Shown here in pieces: positions 18,919 through 26,910 of a stretch of 64,000 nucleotides of DNA (position 1 is its first letter; each line of letters begins with the position of its first letter). The notes below the pieces were generated by a model that was not told the DNA's origin, did not search any database, and saw only the letters and a program-made list of their open reading frames with translations. Origin of the DNA: CG2-30-46-19 sp034414555 (GTDB lineage: Bacteria > Chloroflexota > Dehalococcoidia > GIF9 > AB-539-J10); assembly GCA_034414555.1 (NCBI GenBank), contig DAOUMA010000020.1, positions 100,944 through 164,943 of the forward strand, read 5' to 3'. Made by a program: the position numbers and the translations under genes.

Positions 18919-20347
18919 CTATAAGTTTTCCCTTGTTCAAAATGCCATTTGGGTCTAACGCAAGTTTGATTCTCCGAAGCAGTTCTACGCCGTGGGGACC
19001 TAGCTCCTGCTGCATGAAATCCTTTCTCCAGAATCCGATTCCATGGTGGTGGCTAATGGAGCCGTTGTTTTTTAAAGTAGCTTCCATAGCAGCAGTCCAG
19101 CTATCCTTGTAGTAACGAGATGGGTCTTTGGGAAAACCAGCGAAGGTGATATAGAGACAGGCTCCTTCCCGGTAAAAATGTGAATAATGGCCGGAAACTG
19201 ATATGGCACCCTCCACCGCCCTCATTGCAGAAACCATATCGTTATAGAGATTGGCGGCATCTTTGAATAGAGAAACAACCTCAATCGTGTCTACAATTCC
19301 ACCCTGTTGCATTATGATAGGACCTAAACCTATATCGAACCGCTTTTCAAGCCATATATCAACGGGCTTTTCCCCCAGAGGTTCTCCTCCACTTTCCTCA
19401 GCGATTCTCTTAATTAATTTGCCTTCAAGCTCTACGAAGTCTATTTCGCCTTCGGAGATGAAGATAAGCGTTACTTTGTTCACTATTTCTTCAAAGTATT
19501 TTGCAGTTTCAGGTTCATCAAATATTCTTACCACTGCAGGCTTGGCATCACCGCGCAAAATCTTCCGCACAACTTCCAATGCTACTTCAATGGATGGGAA
19601 AGCAAACGCTTGTTTTATTGTTCGTTCCGGTAAAGGATGAACTGATATGACTGCCCTGGTCACAATGCCAAGGGTTCCTTCACCGCCTAGGAATAGCTCT
19701 TTTAATGAGGGCCCCGTGGAGCGTCTTGGAACTGGTTTGATATGGAGAGGATTTCCATCAGGAAGCACCACCTCCATTCCCAAAACCATGTCCTCGATTT
19801 TCCCGTATTTGGTGGAGAACTGTCCCACAGCACGTGTTGAAATCCATCCCCCGAGTGTGGAGCAGTAGAAAGACTGGGGAATATTTCCCATTGAATAGCC
19901 TCTGTGATTCAGCTCTTGTTCAAGATTTGCCCCGATGATTCCTCCTTCGAACTCAGCAACGAGAGATGTTTCGTCCAGGGAAATGAACTTATTCATTCTC
20001 TGAAGGTTCAAAATAGCGCTCTCTTCAATGGGAATAGCACCACCAAGCACGCCTGAGCCGCCACCAAATGGCGTAATCGTAACTTTATACTCATTGGCGC
20101 ATCTCAGGATGCTCTGTATTTCCTCGCTACTCCCGGGAGAAATAACTACAGAAGGAAGTGACGGCAACTTGCCATACTGCGAAAGGAATATCCCGTATAA
20201 CCAATAGTCAAGGCTGTAGGAAATGAGGTCGCATTCGCTCTCCGATACATTTTCCTCTCCAACAATACCCTTCACCTTTTCAATAAACTTGGGAGAGACT
20301 TTCCCCCTCTGTGACATAAAAGTTTCTACAGTCATTATCGTCCCCAC
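18908..20347 (-). CDS. FAD-linked oxidase (GlcD / alkyl-DHAP synthase-like)
   Basis: A 479-residue flavoprotein of the PCMH/vanillyl-alcohol-oxidase fold. The FAD-binding TITPFGGGSGVLGGAIP is at about residues 95-110, and the C-terminal FAD-oxidase region contains SISHHHGIGFWRKDFM. A His-rich HHHGxG of this form is typical of alkyldihydroxyacetone-phosphate synthases and some D-2-hydroxyacid dehydrogenases. It is the first gene of the minus-strand operon. The CCG-domain partner next door favours a glycolate- or lactate-type dehydrogenase, but ether-lipid synthesis cannot be excluded. Confidence 0.82.
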   Translation of the reverse strand: MGTIMTVETFMSQRGKVSPKFIEKVKGIVGEENVSESECDLISYSLDYWLYGIFLSQYGKLPSLPSVVISPGSSEEIQSILRCANEYKVTITPFGGGSGVLGGAIPIEESAILNLQRMNKFISLDETSLVAEFEGGIIGANLEQELNHRGYSMGNIPQSFYCSTLGGWISTRAVGQFSTKYGKIEDMVLGMEVVLPDGNPLHIKPVPRRSTGPSLKELFLGGEGTLGIVTRAVISVHPLPERTIKQAFAFPSIEVALEVVRKILRGDAKPAVVRIFDEPETAKYFEEIVNKVTLIFISEGEIDFVELEGKLIKRIAEESGGEPLGEKPVDIWLEKRFDIGLGPIIMQQGGIVDTIEVVSLFKDAANLYNDMVSAMRAVEGAISVSGHYSHFYREGACLYITFAGFPKDPSRYYKDSWTAAMEATLKNNGSISHHHGIGFWRKDFMQQELGPHGVELLRRIKLALDPNGILNKGKLIDGK

Positions 20348-20523
20348 GCCTTATGGTGCGGCTATATTGTAATATTCCTTACTGCAGATGTATATAGTTT
20401 TGCCTCGTTCAGATATGCAGTGACATTTTATAATATGGCACAACATTTTTGGGAAAACCCTCGCCTCGCCTTTTCCGTGAAAAGGGAGGAATAAGGCAAG
20501 TAGCAGCATAGAGAGTGTTTAGC

Positions 20524-20650
20524 AACCCATCCCCTGACCCCCCTTCCGTTGGCAAGGGAAGGGGGAGTGTAGGTAAGAGAGGGGTTTTACCCCTCTCTGT
20601 AAATTCCTTCCCCCTCTCCTTTGAAGGAGAGGGGGATAAAGGGGGTGAGG
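20524..20650. repeat. Hairpin repeat, copy 2 (long form)
   Basis: A C-rich block with its G-rich partner, then AGAGAGGGG-TTTT-CCCCTCTCT, an AT link, and a second CCCCCTCTCC...GGAGAGGGGG stem. The order matches the shorter copy at 4942-5012. It fills most of the 432-base gap 20348-20779 between the divergent operons. Upstream promoters must lie in the flanks; I see no clear -35/-10 pair there. Confidence 0.65.
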
Positions 20651-20779
20651 TTAGTAAACACCCCGAGCATAGACCAGGAAAGCCATGCGAGCCCGTCATA
20701 GGAGCGAGGAGAGCTGTTGAGATGATATGTTGCGATGATACGACTTTTCTGATAAACTTGGTGATAAAGCGGAGCAGAT

Positions 20780-21256
20780 ATGAAAATCTCCACCAAAGGG
20801 CGCTACGCAACGATGGCAATGCTTGATTTGGCTCTCCATTATGGGGAGGGATCTATCTTGGTAAAGGATGTTGCCGGAAGGCAACATATTTCCGAACAAT
20901 ACTTAGAGCATTTGCTTATCCTGCTTAAAGTGGTGGGGATAGTAAGAAGCGCTCGGGGAACACATGGTGGGTTTATATTGGCTAGACCACCATCCCAAAT
21001 AAGGCTCAGTGAAATCATTCAAGCTACGGAAGGGTCTATGGCTCCCGCAGATTGTGTTGATGCCCCTGAGTCATATCCACGAGCAAGTCTCTGTGTAATT
21101 CACGATGTGTGGGTAGAGGTAAAAGCAGCGGTAAGTAGGGTGTTGGAATCCACGACCCTTCAGGATTTGTTGGAACGGCAGGTTAGGAAAGAGACAACTG
21201 CGGGGTATGAAGTCAAAGAGGCGGAATGCTGCCAGAATAAGTTTATTTCCCATTAA
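20780..21256 (+). CDS. Rrf2-family transcriptional regulator, copy 1
   Basis: A 158-residue protein with the Rrf2 winged-helix opening MKISTKGRYATMAMLDLALH. The Fe-S ligand region reads ADCVDAPESYPRASLC: the first and third Cys of the usual C-x6-C-x5-C set are kept, but the middle one is Tyr. Cluster binding is therefore doubtful or altered. It heads the first Suf module, and IscR/SufR-like control of the downstream genes is the likely role. Confidence 0.9.
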   Translation: MKISTKGRYATMAMLDLALHYGEGSILVKDVAGRQHISEQYLEHLLILLKVVGIVRSARGTHGGFILARPPSQIRLSEIIQATEGSMAPADCVDAPESYPRASLCVIHDVWVEVKAAVSRVLESTTLQDLLERQVRKETTAGYEVKEAECCQNKFISH

Positions 21257-21271
21257 GAAAGGAGGTAGGAT

Positions 21272-21490
21272 ATGCGAGAGAAGGTAGAAGCAGCGCTGAA
21301 GAAAATAAGGCCGGCTTTGCAAGCCGATGGAGGAGATGTTGAGTTGGTCGATGTGAGTGATGGTGTAGTCACGCTGAGATTGAGAGGAGCCTGTGCTGGT
21401 TGCCCCATGGCAACTATGACATTACAGCATGGAATTGAGCGTGTGCTCAAAGAGCAGGTGCCTGAAATCAAGGAAGTAGTTGCTATCTAA
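21272..21490 (+). CDS. NifU-like C-terminal domain protein
   Basis: A 72-residue stand-alone NifU C-terminal domain, MREKVEAALKKIRPALQADGG, with the cluster-binding CAGCPMAT (CxxC). Such proteins carry and deliver [4Fe-4S] clusters. A strong ribosome-binding site, AAAGGAGG, precedes it, and it lies between the Rrf2 regulator and SufC/B. Confidence 0.93.
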   Translation: MREKVEAALKKIRPALQADGGDVELVDVSDGVVTLRLRGACAGCPMATMTLQHGIERVLKEQVPEIKEVVAI

Positions 21491-21505
21491 AATCACGGGG
21501 TAAAA

Positions 21506-21742
21506 ATGCCTATCTATGAATATTTTTGTCCTCGTTGTAATCATAAGTTTGAACTGCTTCGTCCCTTAAGCCAGTCAAATGAAACTGCCTCTTGTCCCCA
21601 TTGTCACAATGGCGCTAAAAGGATTTTCTCCTCTTTCACTTGCTCTTCAAAAAGCAGTGAAGGTATAGCTACACCGATTGGCGGAAGCTCCCCTTGCAGC
21701 ACATGCTCTGCTACAAGCTGTGCTGCTTGTAGAGGATTCTGA
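21506..21742 (+). CDS. FmdB-type zinc-ribbon protein
   Basis: A 78-residue protein opening MPIYEYFCPRCNHKFEL with a second CPHC, the FmdB/CxxC zinc-ribbon signature. The C-terminal tail is Ser- and Cys-rich (CSTCSATSCAACRGF), giving a possible extra metal site. The function is unknown; the family is often near regulators and Fe-S genes. Confidence 0.85.
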   Translation: MPIYEYFCPRCNHKFELLRPLSQSNETASCPHCHNGAKRIFSSFTCSSKSSEGIATPIGGSSPCSTCSATSCAACRGF

Positions 21743-21804
21743 TGTGGTGTGTAGCTCCGGTAATAGCCAGGACACGAATGCAATAAGTTAGTGGCGGGGA
21801 AAAT

Positions 21805-22521
21805 ATGCTAGAAGTAAAGTGTCTTAAATTAACCTTAAATGGTAAGCCCATAATCAACGGCCTGAACTTGGAAGTGAAAGAGGCGAAGATACATGGCTTA
21901 TTGGGAATGAATGGAGCAGGAAAGACAAGCTTGGCTAACTTAATAATGGGAATAAGTTACCCCGATGAGGGGAGCATAATATTTGAGGAACGAGATGTTA
22001 CCCGATGCACAATCTCAGAGAGAGCAAGAATGGGACTGACACTGGCGTGGCAAGAGCCGGCAAGGTTTGAAGGGTTGAGCATAAGGGAGTATCTGAGGTT
22101 AAACAAGAAATTGAGCTTAAGTGAAGTCGAAAACTATCTATGGACAGTGGGGCTTCCCCCTGGGGAATATCTGGACCGAGCAGTTGATGCCAATCTGAGC
22201 GGAGGTGAGCGGAAAAGGGTGGAGCTTGCCTCTGTCCTGGCGATGAAGCCGAAGGTAGCTATTTTAGATGAGCCCGACTCTGGCATAGATGTGGTCTCTC
22301 TTCCTCATATAATGAATGGAATAACCGAAATGAGCAAGCAGGGTTCTGCAGTGCTTTTAATCACGCATAGCGAGGAAGCGGTAGAGGTAGCCGATGAGGT
22401 ATCGATAATATGCGCCGGGAAAATAATAAACTCTGGACCACCTAAAGAGATGTGTCGGTGGTTTAAGAATAATTGCCAAACATGCAACCATATTGGTAAG
22501 CCGAGTTATAAAGGAGTTTAA
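21805..22521 (+). CDS. sufC: SufC-like ABC ATPase, copy 1
   Basis: A 238-residue ABC ATPase with Walker A GMNGAGKTS, signature LSGGERKRVE and Walker B VAILDEPDSGID, as in SufC. It powers the SufB(D) scaffold for Fe-S cluster assembly in the cytoplasm. The adjacent SufB/D-like gene starts 3 bases after its stop. A second SufC is at 28567. Confidence 0.92.
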   Translation: MLEVKCLKLTLNGKPIINGLNLEVKEAKIHGLLGMNGAGKTSLANLIMGISYPDEGSIIFEERDVTRCTISERARMGLTLAWQEPARFEGLSIREYLRLNKKLSLSEVENYLWTVGLPPGEYLDRAVDANLSGGERKRVELASVLAMKPKVAILDEPDSGIDVVSLPHIMNGITEMSKQGSAVLLITHSEEAVEVADEVSIICAGKIINSGPPKEMCRWFKNNCQTCNHIGKPSYKGV

Positions 22522-22524
22522 CAA

Positions 22525-23472
22525 ATGCTTGTGGTCAAGGAATATGAATCGTTGCTTGAAGCTTATGGCCGGGCAGGTGGGAACCTGGATGCCCTGGAAA
22601 ACAGGGAGGTAGGCAACCTCGTTATCCATAAGAATAAAGTCCTCAGTGTCAATGAAGCCGAAGGGATAAAGGTAAAAACAGAGGAAACAAAAAGCGGTGT
22701 TAACATCTATTTTTTGGTGGAGGAAGGGGTGAAAATTAAATACCCGGTCCATTTGTGCTTTGGCGTTTTGCCCCAGGAAGGGCTGCAGGAAATTACATTG
22801 AAAGTAGAAGCACAGGATAACAGCGAGGTGAATGTGATTGCTCATTGTATTTTCCCCAACGCTGTTGATGTGACACACAAGATGGATGCTGATATAAAAA
22901 TTGGGGATAATGCCAGGTTCAGCTACCGTGAAACTCACTATCACGGGGAATTCGGCGGGATTAAGGTGATTCCAAAGGCAAAAATCAGGGTGGGCAAAAA
23001 AGGAGTATGGGAGAGCACTTTCACCCTGATTGAAGGCTGCGTGGGCATGTTGGATTATGATTTCGAGATTTTTGGGGGAGAGAAGAGCACAAACGAGCTT
23101 CTAGTAAAGGTTTTTGGCAAAAAGGAAGATGACATAAGAATAACAGAGAAGATTCACCTTGATGGCACGGAAGCCAGGGGTTTAGCAAAAAGTCGACTGG
23201 TGTTGACTGACAATGCCAAGGCAGTGGTCAGAGGTGAAACATACGGCAATGCCCCTTTTGCCAGAGGTCATGTTGACTGCCTCGAAATCGTGAATGGGGA
23301 TGGAGTGATAGCAAGGGCGATACCAGTAGTATATGTGAGCGATAGACAGGCAAAGGTTACTCATGAGGCTGCCATAGGAAGCGTAGATAAGAAACAGATG
23401 CAAACATTGATGGCAAGAGGGCTAAATGAGGAAGAGGCAGTGGATGTTATTGTAAAGGGGATATTGAGGTGA
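22525..23472 (+). CDS. SufB/SufD-family Fe-S scaffold protein, copy 1
   Basis: A 315-residue beta-helix protein, shorter than typical SufB. The C-terminal FUM-like region contains ARGHVDCLEIVNGDGV, VTHEAAIGSVDKKQMQTLMARGLNEEEA, characteristic of SufB/SufD, including the Cys and His used for scaffold assembly. It works with the preceding SufC. There is no SufS or SufU nearby, so the sulfur source may be sulfide or another protein. Confidence 0.88.
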   Translation: MLVVKEYESLLEAYGRAGGNLDALENREVGNLVIHKNKVLSVNEAEGIKVKTEETKSGVNIYFLVEEGVKIKYPVHLCFGVLPQEGLQEITLKVEAQDNSEVNVIAHCIFPNAVDVTHKMDADIKIGDNARFSYRETHYHGEFGGIKVIPKAKIRVGKKGVWESTFTLIEGCVGMLDYDFEIFGGEKSTNELLVKVFGKKEDDIRITEKIHLDGTEARGLAKSRLVLTDNAKAVVRGETYGNAPFARGHVDCLEIVNGDGVIARAIPVVYVSDRQAKVTHEAAIGSVDKKQMQTLMARGLNEEEAVDVIVKGILR

Positions 23473-23508
23473 TACCCTCGCAACATCATTGCGAGCCCCC
23501 CTTTTGTC

Positions 23509-23532
23509 ATTGCGAGCCGAAGGCGTGGCAAT
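23509..23532. repeat. REP-like ATTGC...GCAAT hairpin
   Basis: ATTGCGAGCCGAAGGCGTGG followed by CAAT forms an imperfect stem with ATTGC/GCAAT ends. A second half copy, ATTGCGAGCCCCCC, begins about 23488. The same type of element lies inside hypF (48978-49005). It fills the 84-base gap between the SufB/D-like gene and moaE. Confidence 0.6.
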
Positions 23533-23556
23533 TTTAGCTACAGAGAGCATATTGAA

Positions 23557-23925
23557 ATGGTCGAGATAAGAAGAGACGATTTCTCTATTGACGAGGTAGT
23601 CGAGAGGATGAAGAGCCCGAAGATAGGTGCGATAATAGCTTATGTGGGCACGGTACGCGAGTTCCCTGAAGGAGCTGGACTCAAGTTCAATGAGGATGAT
23701 AACGCCATCCAGAAATTAGAGGGGATAAGGAAAGACGCTATTGATAGATATGATATAGAGGATGTGGCAATAATACATCGCGTTGGCTCCCTGAGCATAT
23801 CGGAAAGTATTCTACTGGTAGCGGTTTCCGCATCTCACAGATGGGCAGCTTTCGATGCCTGCAAAAGCATAATAAATGACATAAAGGATTTCCATAAATC
23901 GTGGAAAAAAGAAATTCGGAAATAG
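23557..23925 (+). CDS. moaE: Molybdopterin synthase large subunit
   Basis: A 122-residue MoaE, which inserts sulfur from MoaD-thiocarboxylate to make molybdopterin. IGAIIAYVGTVREFPEG, AIIHRVGSLSISE and the C-terminal FHKSWKKEIRK, with the conserved WKKE, are seen. It overlaps the FdhD-like gene. It supports the molybdenum/tungsten formate dehydrogenase later in the window; MoaD is at 32779. Confidence 0.9.
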   Translation: MVEIRRDDFSIDEVVERMKSPKIGAIIAYVGTVREFPEGAGLKFNEDDNAIQKLEGIRKDAIDRYDIEDVAIIHRVGSLSISESILLVAVSASHRWAAFDACKSIINDIKDFHKSWKKEIRK

Positions 23926-24590
23926 AAATCTTTATGGTTTCCAGAGATGGTGAACAGAAAAAGAAGGACGAGGTTGTCCGTGAAGAAGAGGTTGTGGTCA
24001 GGGTAGGCAAGGAGGTTCACAAATTCTACTGTATCCCTACTGACTTAAAAGAACTGATACTCGGCAATTTAAAATCAAGGGGTATAAATGCTTCCTTCTC
24101 CACTATCACGAAAATCGCCCAAAATGAATTTGAGGTCGACCTTCCATTTGTGGAGGGGTTGATAAATAGTCCTCAAAAATGTGACTCCAATAAGAAATTA
24201 ACCCGCGAAGAAGTTTTCACTTCGGTTGAAAAGCTTAACCAGCATGGTTTCTTGTTTAAAAAAACCGGATGTGCCCATGTTATTGGCATTTGTGGGAGTG
24301 GAGAGATTTTTGTGGAGGACACAAGCAGGCATTGCGCCATTGATAAAGCCATTGGTCTGGCAATCAGAAATGGGATTGATTTATCCAATAGCTTCTTAGT
24401 TGCCTCCTGCCGACAGACAGCCTCCACAATAAAGAAAGCAATCTTCTGTGGAATACCAATAGTGATAAGCATCGCTGCCCCTACGGACTTAGCGGTAAAA
24501 GAAGCTAATAGACACGGGATAACGCTCATAGGATTCGCCGATTCAAAAAGATTTAACGTTTATTCTCACAGTTGGAGAATCAAAATTTAA
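23901..24590 (+). CDS. FdhD-like sulfurtransferase, divergent
   Basis: A 229-residue protein related to FdhD, which passes sulfur to the molybdenum cofactor of formate dehydrogenase. EDTSRHCAIDKAIG corresponds to the family EDxGRHNAxDK, and IPIVISIAAPTDLAVKEA is normal. The catalytic CGxCG loop is not visible: the region reads INSPQKCDSNKK with a single Cys, and a later TGCAHVIGICG replaces the usual GGxH region. Starts at 23901 or 23934 are possible. The function may differ from that of true FdhD. Confidence 0.75.
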   Translation: MEKRNSEIEIFMVSRDGEQKKKDEVVREEEVVVRVGKEVHKFYCIPTDLKELILGNLKSRGINASFSTITKIAQNEFEVDLPFVEGLINSPQKCDSNKKLTREEVFTSVEKLNQHGFLFKKTGCAHVIGICGSGEIFVEDTSRHCAIDKAIGLAIRNGIDLSNSFLVASCRQTASTIKKAIFCGIPIVISIAAPTDLAVKEANRHGITLIGFADSKRFNVYSHSWRIKI

Positions 24591-24627
24591 AGTCCACAAG
24601 CTACATCTGGTCAAGAGATGATACTTA

Positions 24628-25083
24628 ATGGCTGAAATAATTGCAGTTTGTAAAAGCAATAGAAAGGACACGAGAAAACAAGATATAGTTGAAGGGTTTC
24701 TCAAAAAAGACTATGGTCTTATTGGTGATGCCCATGCCGACTGTTGTACCCACCGTCAAATAAGCCTGCTTGCGATTGAGAGTATTAACAAGATGCGAGA
24801 CTTGGGTTTTGATGTGGGGGCCGGGGATTTTGCTGAGAATCTTACTACCAAAGGGATAAACCTTGTTTCCCTGCCTATTGGCACATATATCACTATAGGG
24901 CAGGAGGTTATTTTACAGGTTACTCAGATTGGGAAGGAGTGCCATAGTGGGTGTGCTATCCGCCGCCAGACAGGCAAGTGCATTATGCCTAAGGAGGGGG
25001 TGTTTGCCAGGGTCATTTGTGGTGGACCTATCAGGGCTGGAGACAGGATAGAGGTTCATAGCAAAGAAATAAAAACAAATTAA
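24628..25083 (+). CDS. MOSC-domain protein
   Basis: A 151-residue stand-alone MOSC domain. These proteins act with molybdenum-cofactor sulfur chemistry. LIGDAHADCCTHRQISLL and the Cys-containing IGKECHSGCAI are the family landmarks; Cys in the latter is the likely sulfur-bearing residue. It lies after moaE and the FdhD-like gene, and forms a molybdenum-cofactor group within the sulfur region. Confidence 0.88.
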   Translation: MAEIIAVCKSNRKDTRKQDIVEGFLKKDYGLIGDAHADCCTHRQISLLAIESINKMRDLGFDVGAGDFAENLTTKGINLVSLPIGTYITIGQEVILQVTQIGKECHSGCAIRRQTGKCIMPKEGVFARVICGGPIRAGDRIEVHSKEIKTN

Positions 25084-25121
25084 TTAACACCGTCCAACCA
25101 GACTACTTTTTTTTCGGGCGC

Positions 25122-25150
25122 TTGACAGGCTGTGCAGCTTATAGTAGACT
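25122..25150 (+). promoter_or_regulatory. Promoter of the SepCysS/HcyS operon
   Basis: TTGACA (25122-25127), a 17-base spacer and TAGACT (25145-25150) lie about 40 bases before the Rrf2 ATG. The -35 is a perfect match, and the -10 matches 4 of 6. Confidence 0.6.
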
Positions 25151-25173
25151 TTGTTGGTTATTTTAGTCAACAA
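25151..25173 (+). promoter_or_regulatory. Possible Rrf2 operator
   Basis: TTGTTG (25151-25156) and CAACAA (25168-25173) form an inverted repeat with an 11-base centre, right after the -10 box and overlapping the expected start of transcription. It sits directly before the Rrf2 gene, so autoregulation by that protein is plausible (inference). Confidence 0.45.
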
Positions 25174-25187
25174 AGGAGGCGAGAGCA

Positions 25188-25673
25188 ATGAAGCTTTCTA
25201 CCAAGGGGCGCTATGGACTCAGGGCACTTCTAGATTTAGCTCTTCACCAAGGTGAGGGACTAGTGCTACTGAAAGACATTGCCCGAAGACAGGAGATTTC
25301 ACTGCCATATATGGAGCATCTAATTACCCCTCTTATAGCAGGGGGAATAATAAAGAGCACCCGCGGAGCTCGGGGAGGTGTCTCGCTACTCAAGCACCCT
25401 CAGGAGATCAGGCTCAGCGAGGTGATTCAGCTTCTCGAAGGCTCGCTTGCTCCAGTAGAGTGTGTCAACCATCCCAAGATATGCTCCCGCTCCGACCTTT
25501 GTGTCACCCGCGATATCTGGGGCGAGATGAAGAAGGCAATGGATGGAGTTTTAGAGGCTATGACATTGCAGGACCTGGTCGAGCGGCAAAGGCGAAAGGA
25601 AATAAGCCAAGGCAGCGAGGCATTACGTTCAGAAGAAGCCACTCGCCTCAGCAACAAAGGAGGTGATGAGTGA
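25188..25673 (+). CDS. Rrf2-family transcriptional regulator, copy 2
   Basis: A 161-residue paralogue of the gene at 20780, opening MKLSTKGRYGLRALLDLALH. Here the full C-x6-C-x5-C set is present in VECVNHPKICSRSDLC, so it can bind an Fe-S cluster and sense cluster or sulfur status like IscR. AAAGGAGG precedes the ATG. Its 3' end overlaps the GTG start of SepCysS by 4 bases, so both are in one transcript. Confidence 0.93.
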   Translation: MKLSTKGRYGLRALLDLALHQGEGLVLLKDIARRQEISLPYMEHLITPLIAGGIIKSTRGARGGVSLLKHPQEIRLSEVIQLLEGSLAPVECVNHPKICSRSDLCVTRDIWGEMKKAMDGVLEAMTLQDLVERQRRKEISQGSEALRSEEATRLSNKGGDE

Positions 25674-26821
25674 CGGGGATGACGAGATTAAACAATGCCC
25701 AAATTGTGGAGAGGTTGAAGAGAGAGCATAAGGACCTTATAAATCTTATGCCACTGCAAACAGGTGGCATCCTCACTGATACCGCCAAGGAGGCTTTAAT
25801 AGAGTTTGCAGATGGATATTCTACCTGCGATTTCTGTCTCGGCAACTTGTGCAACATAACGAATCCCCCTATTAAGAAGTTTGTCCATGATCTTTTGCCG
25901 CCATTTCTGGATTGCGAGGTTGCCACTATAACACATGGGGCGAGAGAAGCTAAATTTATGGTAATGCATTGTTTAACCAAACCTGGCGATACAATTATTG
26001 TTGATGGCAACAGACATTATACTACAATCGTGGCTGCCGAAAGAGCAGAGCTAAATATAATCGAAGTGCCAAGTTCGGGATATCCAGAATTTAAAGTTAA
26101 TGTCGACGATTATATACCTCTCATAGAAAGGCAGCATCCCAAGCTAATTTTGCTCACCTATCCTGATGGTAATTACGGAAATCTGCCAGATGCCCGGAGA
26201 TTGGGAGAAATCGCCCAAGAATATAATGTCCCTTACATCCTTAATGGAGCTTATGCCGTAGGCAGAATGCCTATAAGCATGATGGAAATAGGAGCCGATT
26301 TCATCATTGGTAGCGCCCATAAAAGCATGGCTTCTGCCGGGCCCTGTGGCGTATTGGGAATGAAAAAGAAGTGGGAAGATATTTTGCTTAAGAAATCAGC
26401 AGTGTATAAGAAGAAAGAGGTGGAGCTTCTTGGTTGCACCGTGAGAGGAGTCCCCCTGATTACATTAATGGCTTCCTTTCCTTACGTAAAAGAAAGAGTT
26501 AATCATTGGGATGAACAGATAGCCAAAGCACAGTGGTTTTCCAGTGAACTGGAGAATCTAGGTCTAAAACAGTTAGGGGAAAAGCCACATAAACACGATT
26601 TGCTACATTTTGATGCTCCGGCTTTTTATGAGATCTCACAGCATGTTCGTGAGAAGGGATATTTTTTGTATAAAGAACTGAAGAAAAGGGGAATCTGGGG
26701 GCCACAGCCAGGTTTAGCCAAGTCCTTTAAAGTTTCCACCTTTGCGGCAAGTAAGGAGCAGCTAGGTTTTATTATAGGTTCATTTAAGGATATTTTACGG
26801 AACCATTCTAGGGCGGTGTAG
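25670..26821 (+). CDS. pscS: O-phosphoseryl-tRNA:Cys-tRNA synthase (SepCysS)
   Basis: A 383-residue PLP enzyme that converts O-phosphoseryl-tRNA(Cys) to Cys-tRNA(Cys) using a sulfur donor; best known in methanogenic archaea. INLMPLQTGGILT and GYSTCDFC at residues 50-56 are family marks. Cys53, Cys56 and Cys256 (ELLGCTVRG) match the three essential Cys, and Lys218 in GSAHKSM is the PLP lysine. The start is GTG 25670 with AAAGGAGGTGATG upstream; ATG 25679 is too far. Its stop codon lies inside the tRNA-Cys gene. The kinase-like partner SepRS is not in the window. Confidence 0.93.
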   Translation: MTGMTRLNNAQIVERLKREHKDLINLMPLQTGGILTDTAKEALIEFADGYSTCDFCLGNLCNITNPPIKKFVHDLLPPFLDCEVATITHGAREAKFMVMHCLTKPGDTIIVDGNRHYTTIVAAERAELNIIEVPSSGYPEFKVNVDDYIPLIERQHPKLILLTYPDGNYGNLPDARRLGEIAQEYNVPYILNGAYAVGRMPISMMEIGADFIIGSAHKSMASAGPCGVLGMKKKWEDILLKKSAVYKKKEVELLGCTVRGVPLITLMASFPYVKERVNHWDEQIAKAQWFSSELENLGLKQLGEKPHKHDLLHFDAPAFYEISQHVREKGYFLYKELKKRGIWGPQPGLAKSFKVSTFAASKEQLGFIIGSFKDILRNHSRAV

Positions 26822-26884
26822 CCAAGAGGTTAAGGCAGGGGTCTGCAAAACCCCGATACAGCGGTTCGAATCCGCTCGCCGCCT
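26812..26884 (+). tRNA. tRNA-Cys (GCA)
   Basis: Acceptor GGCGGTG pairs with CGCCGCC (one T-G), the anticodon stem GGGGT/ACCCC has loop CTGCAAA (anticodon GCA), and the T arm carries TTCGAAT. Discriminator base 73 is T, the cysteine-specific identity base. CCA is not encoded. Its first 10 bases overlap the end of SepCysS: bases 26819-26821 are the stop TAG and also tRNA positions 8-10. Confidence 0.95.
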
Positions 26885-26910
26885 TTTAGAAGATTTAGGA
26901 GGGTGAAGGT

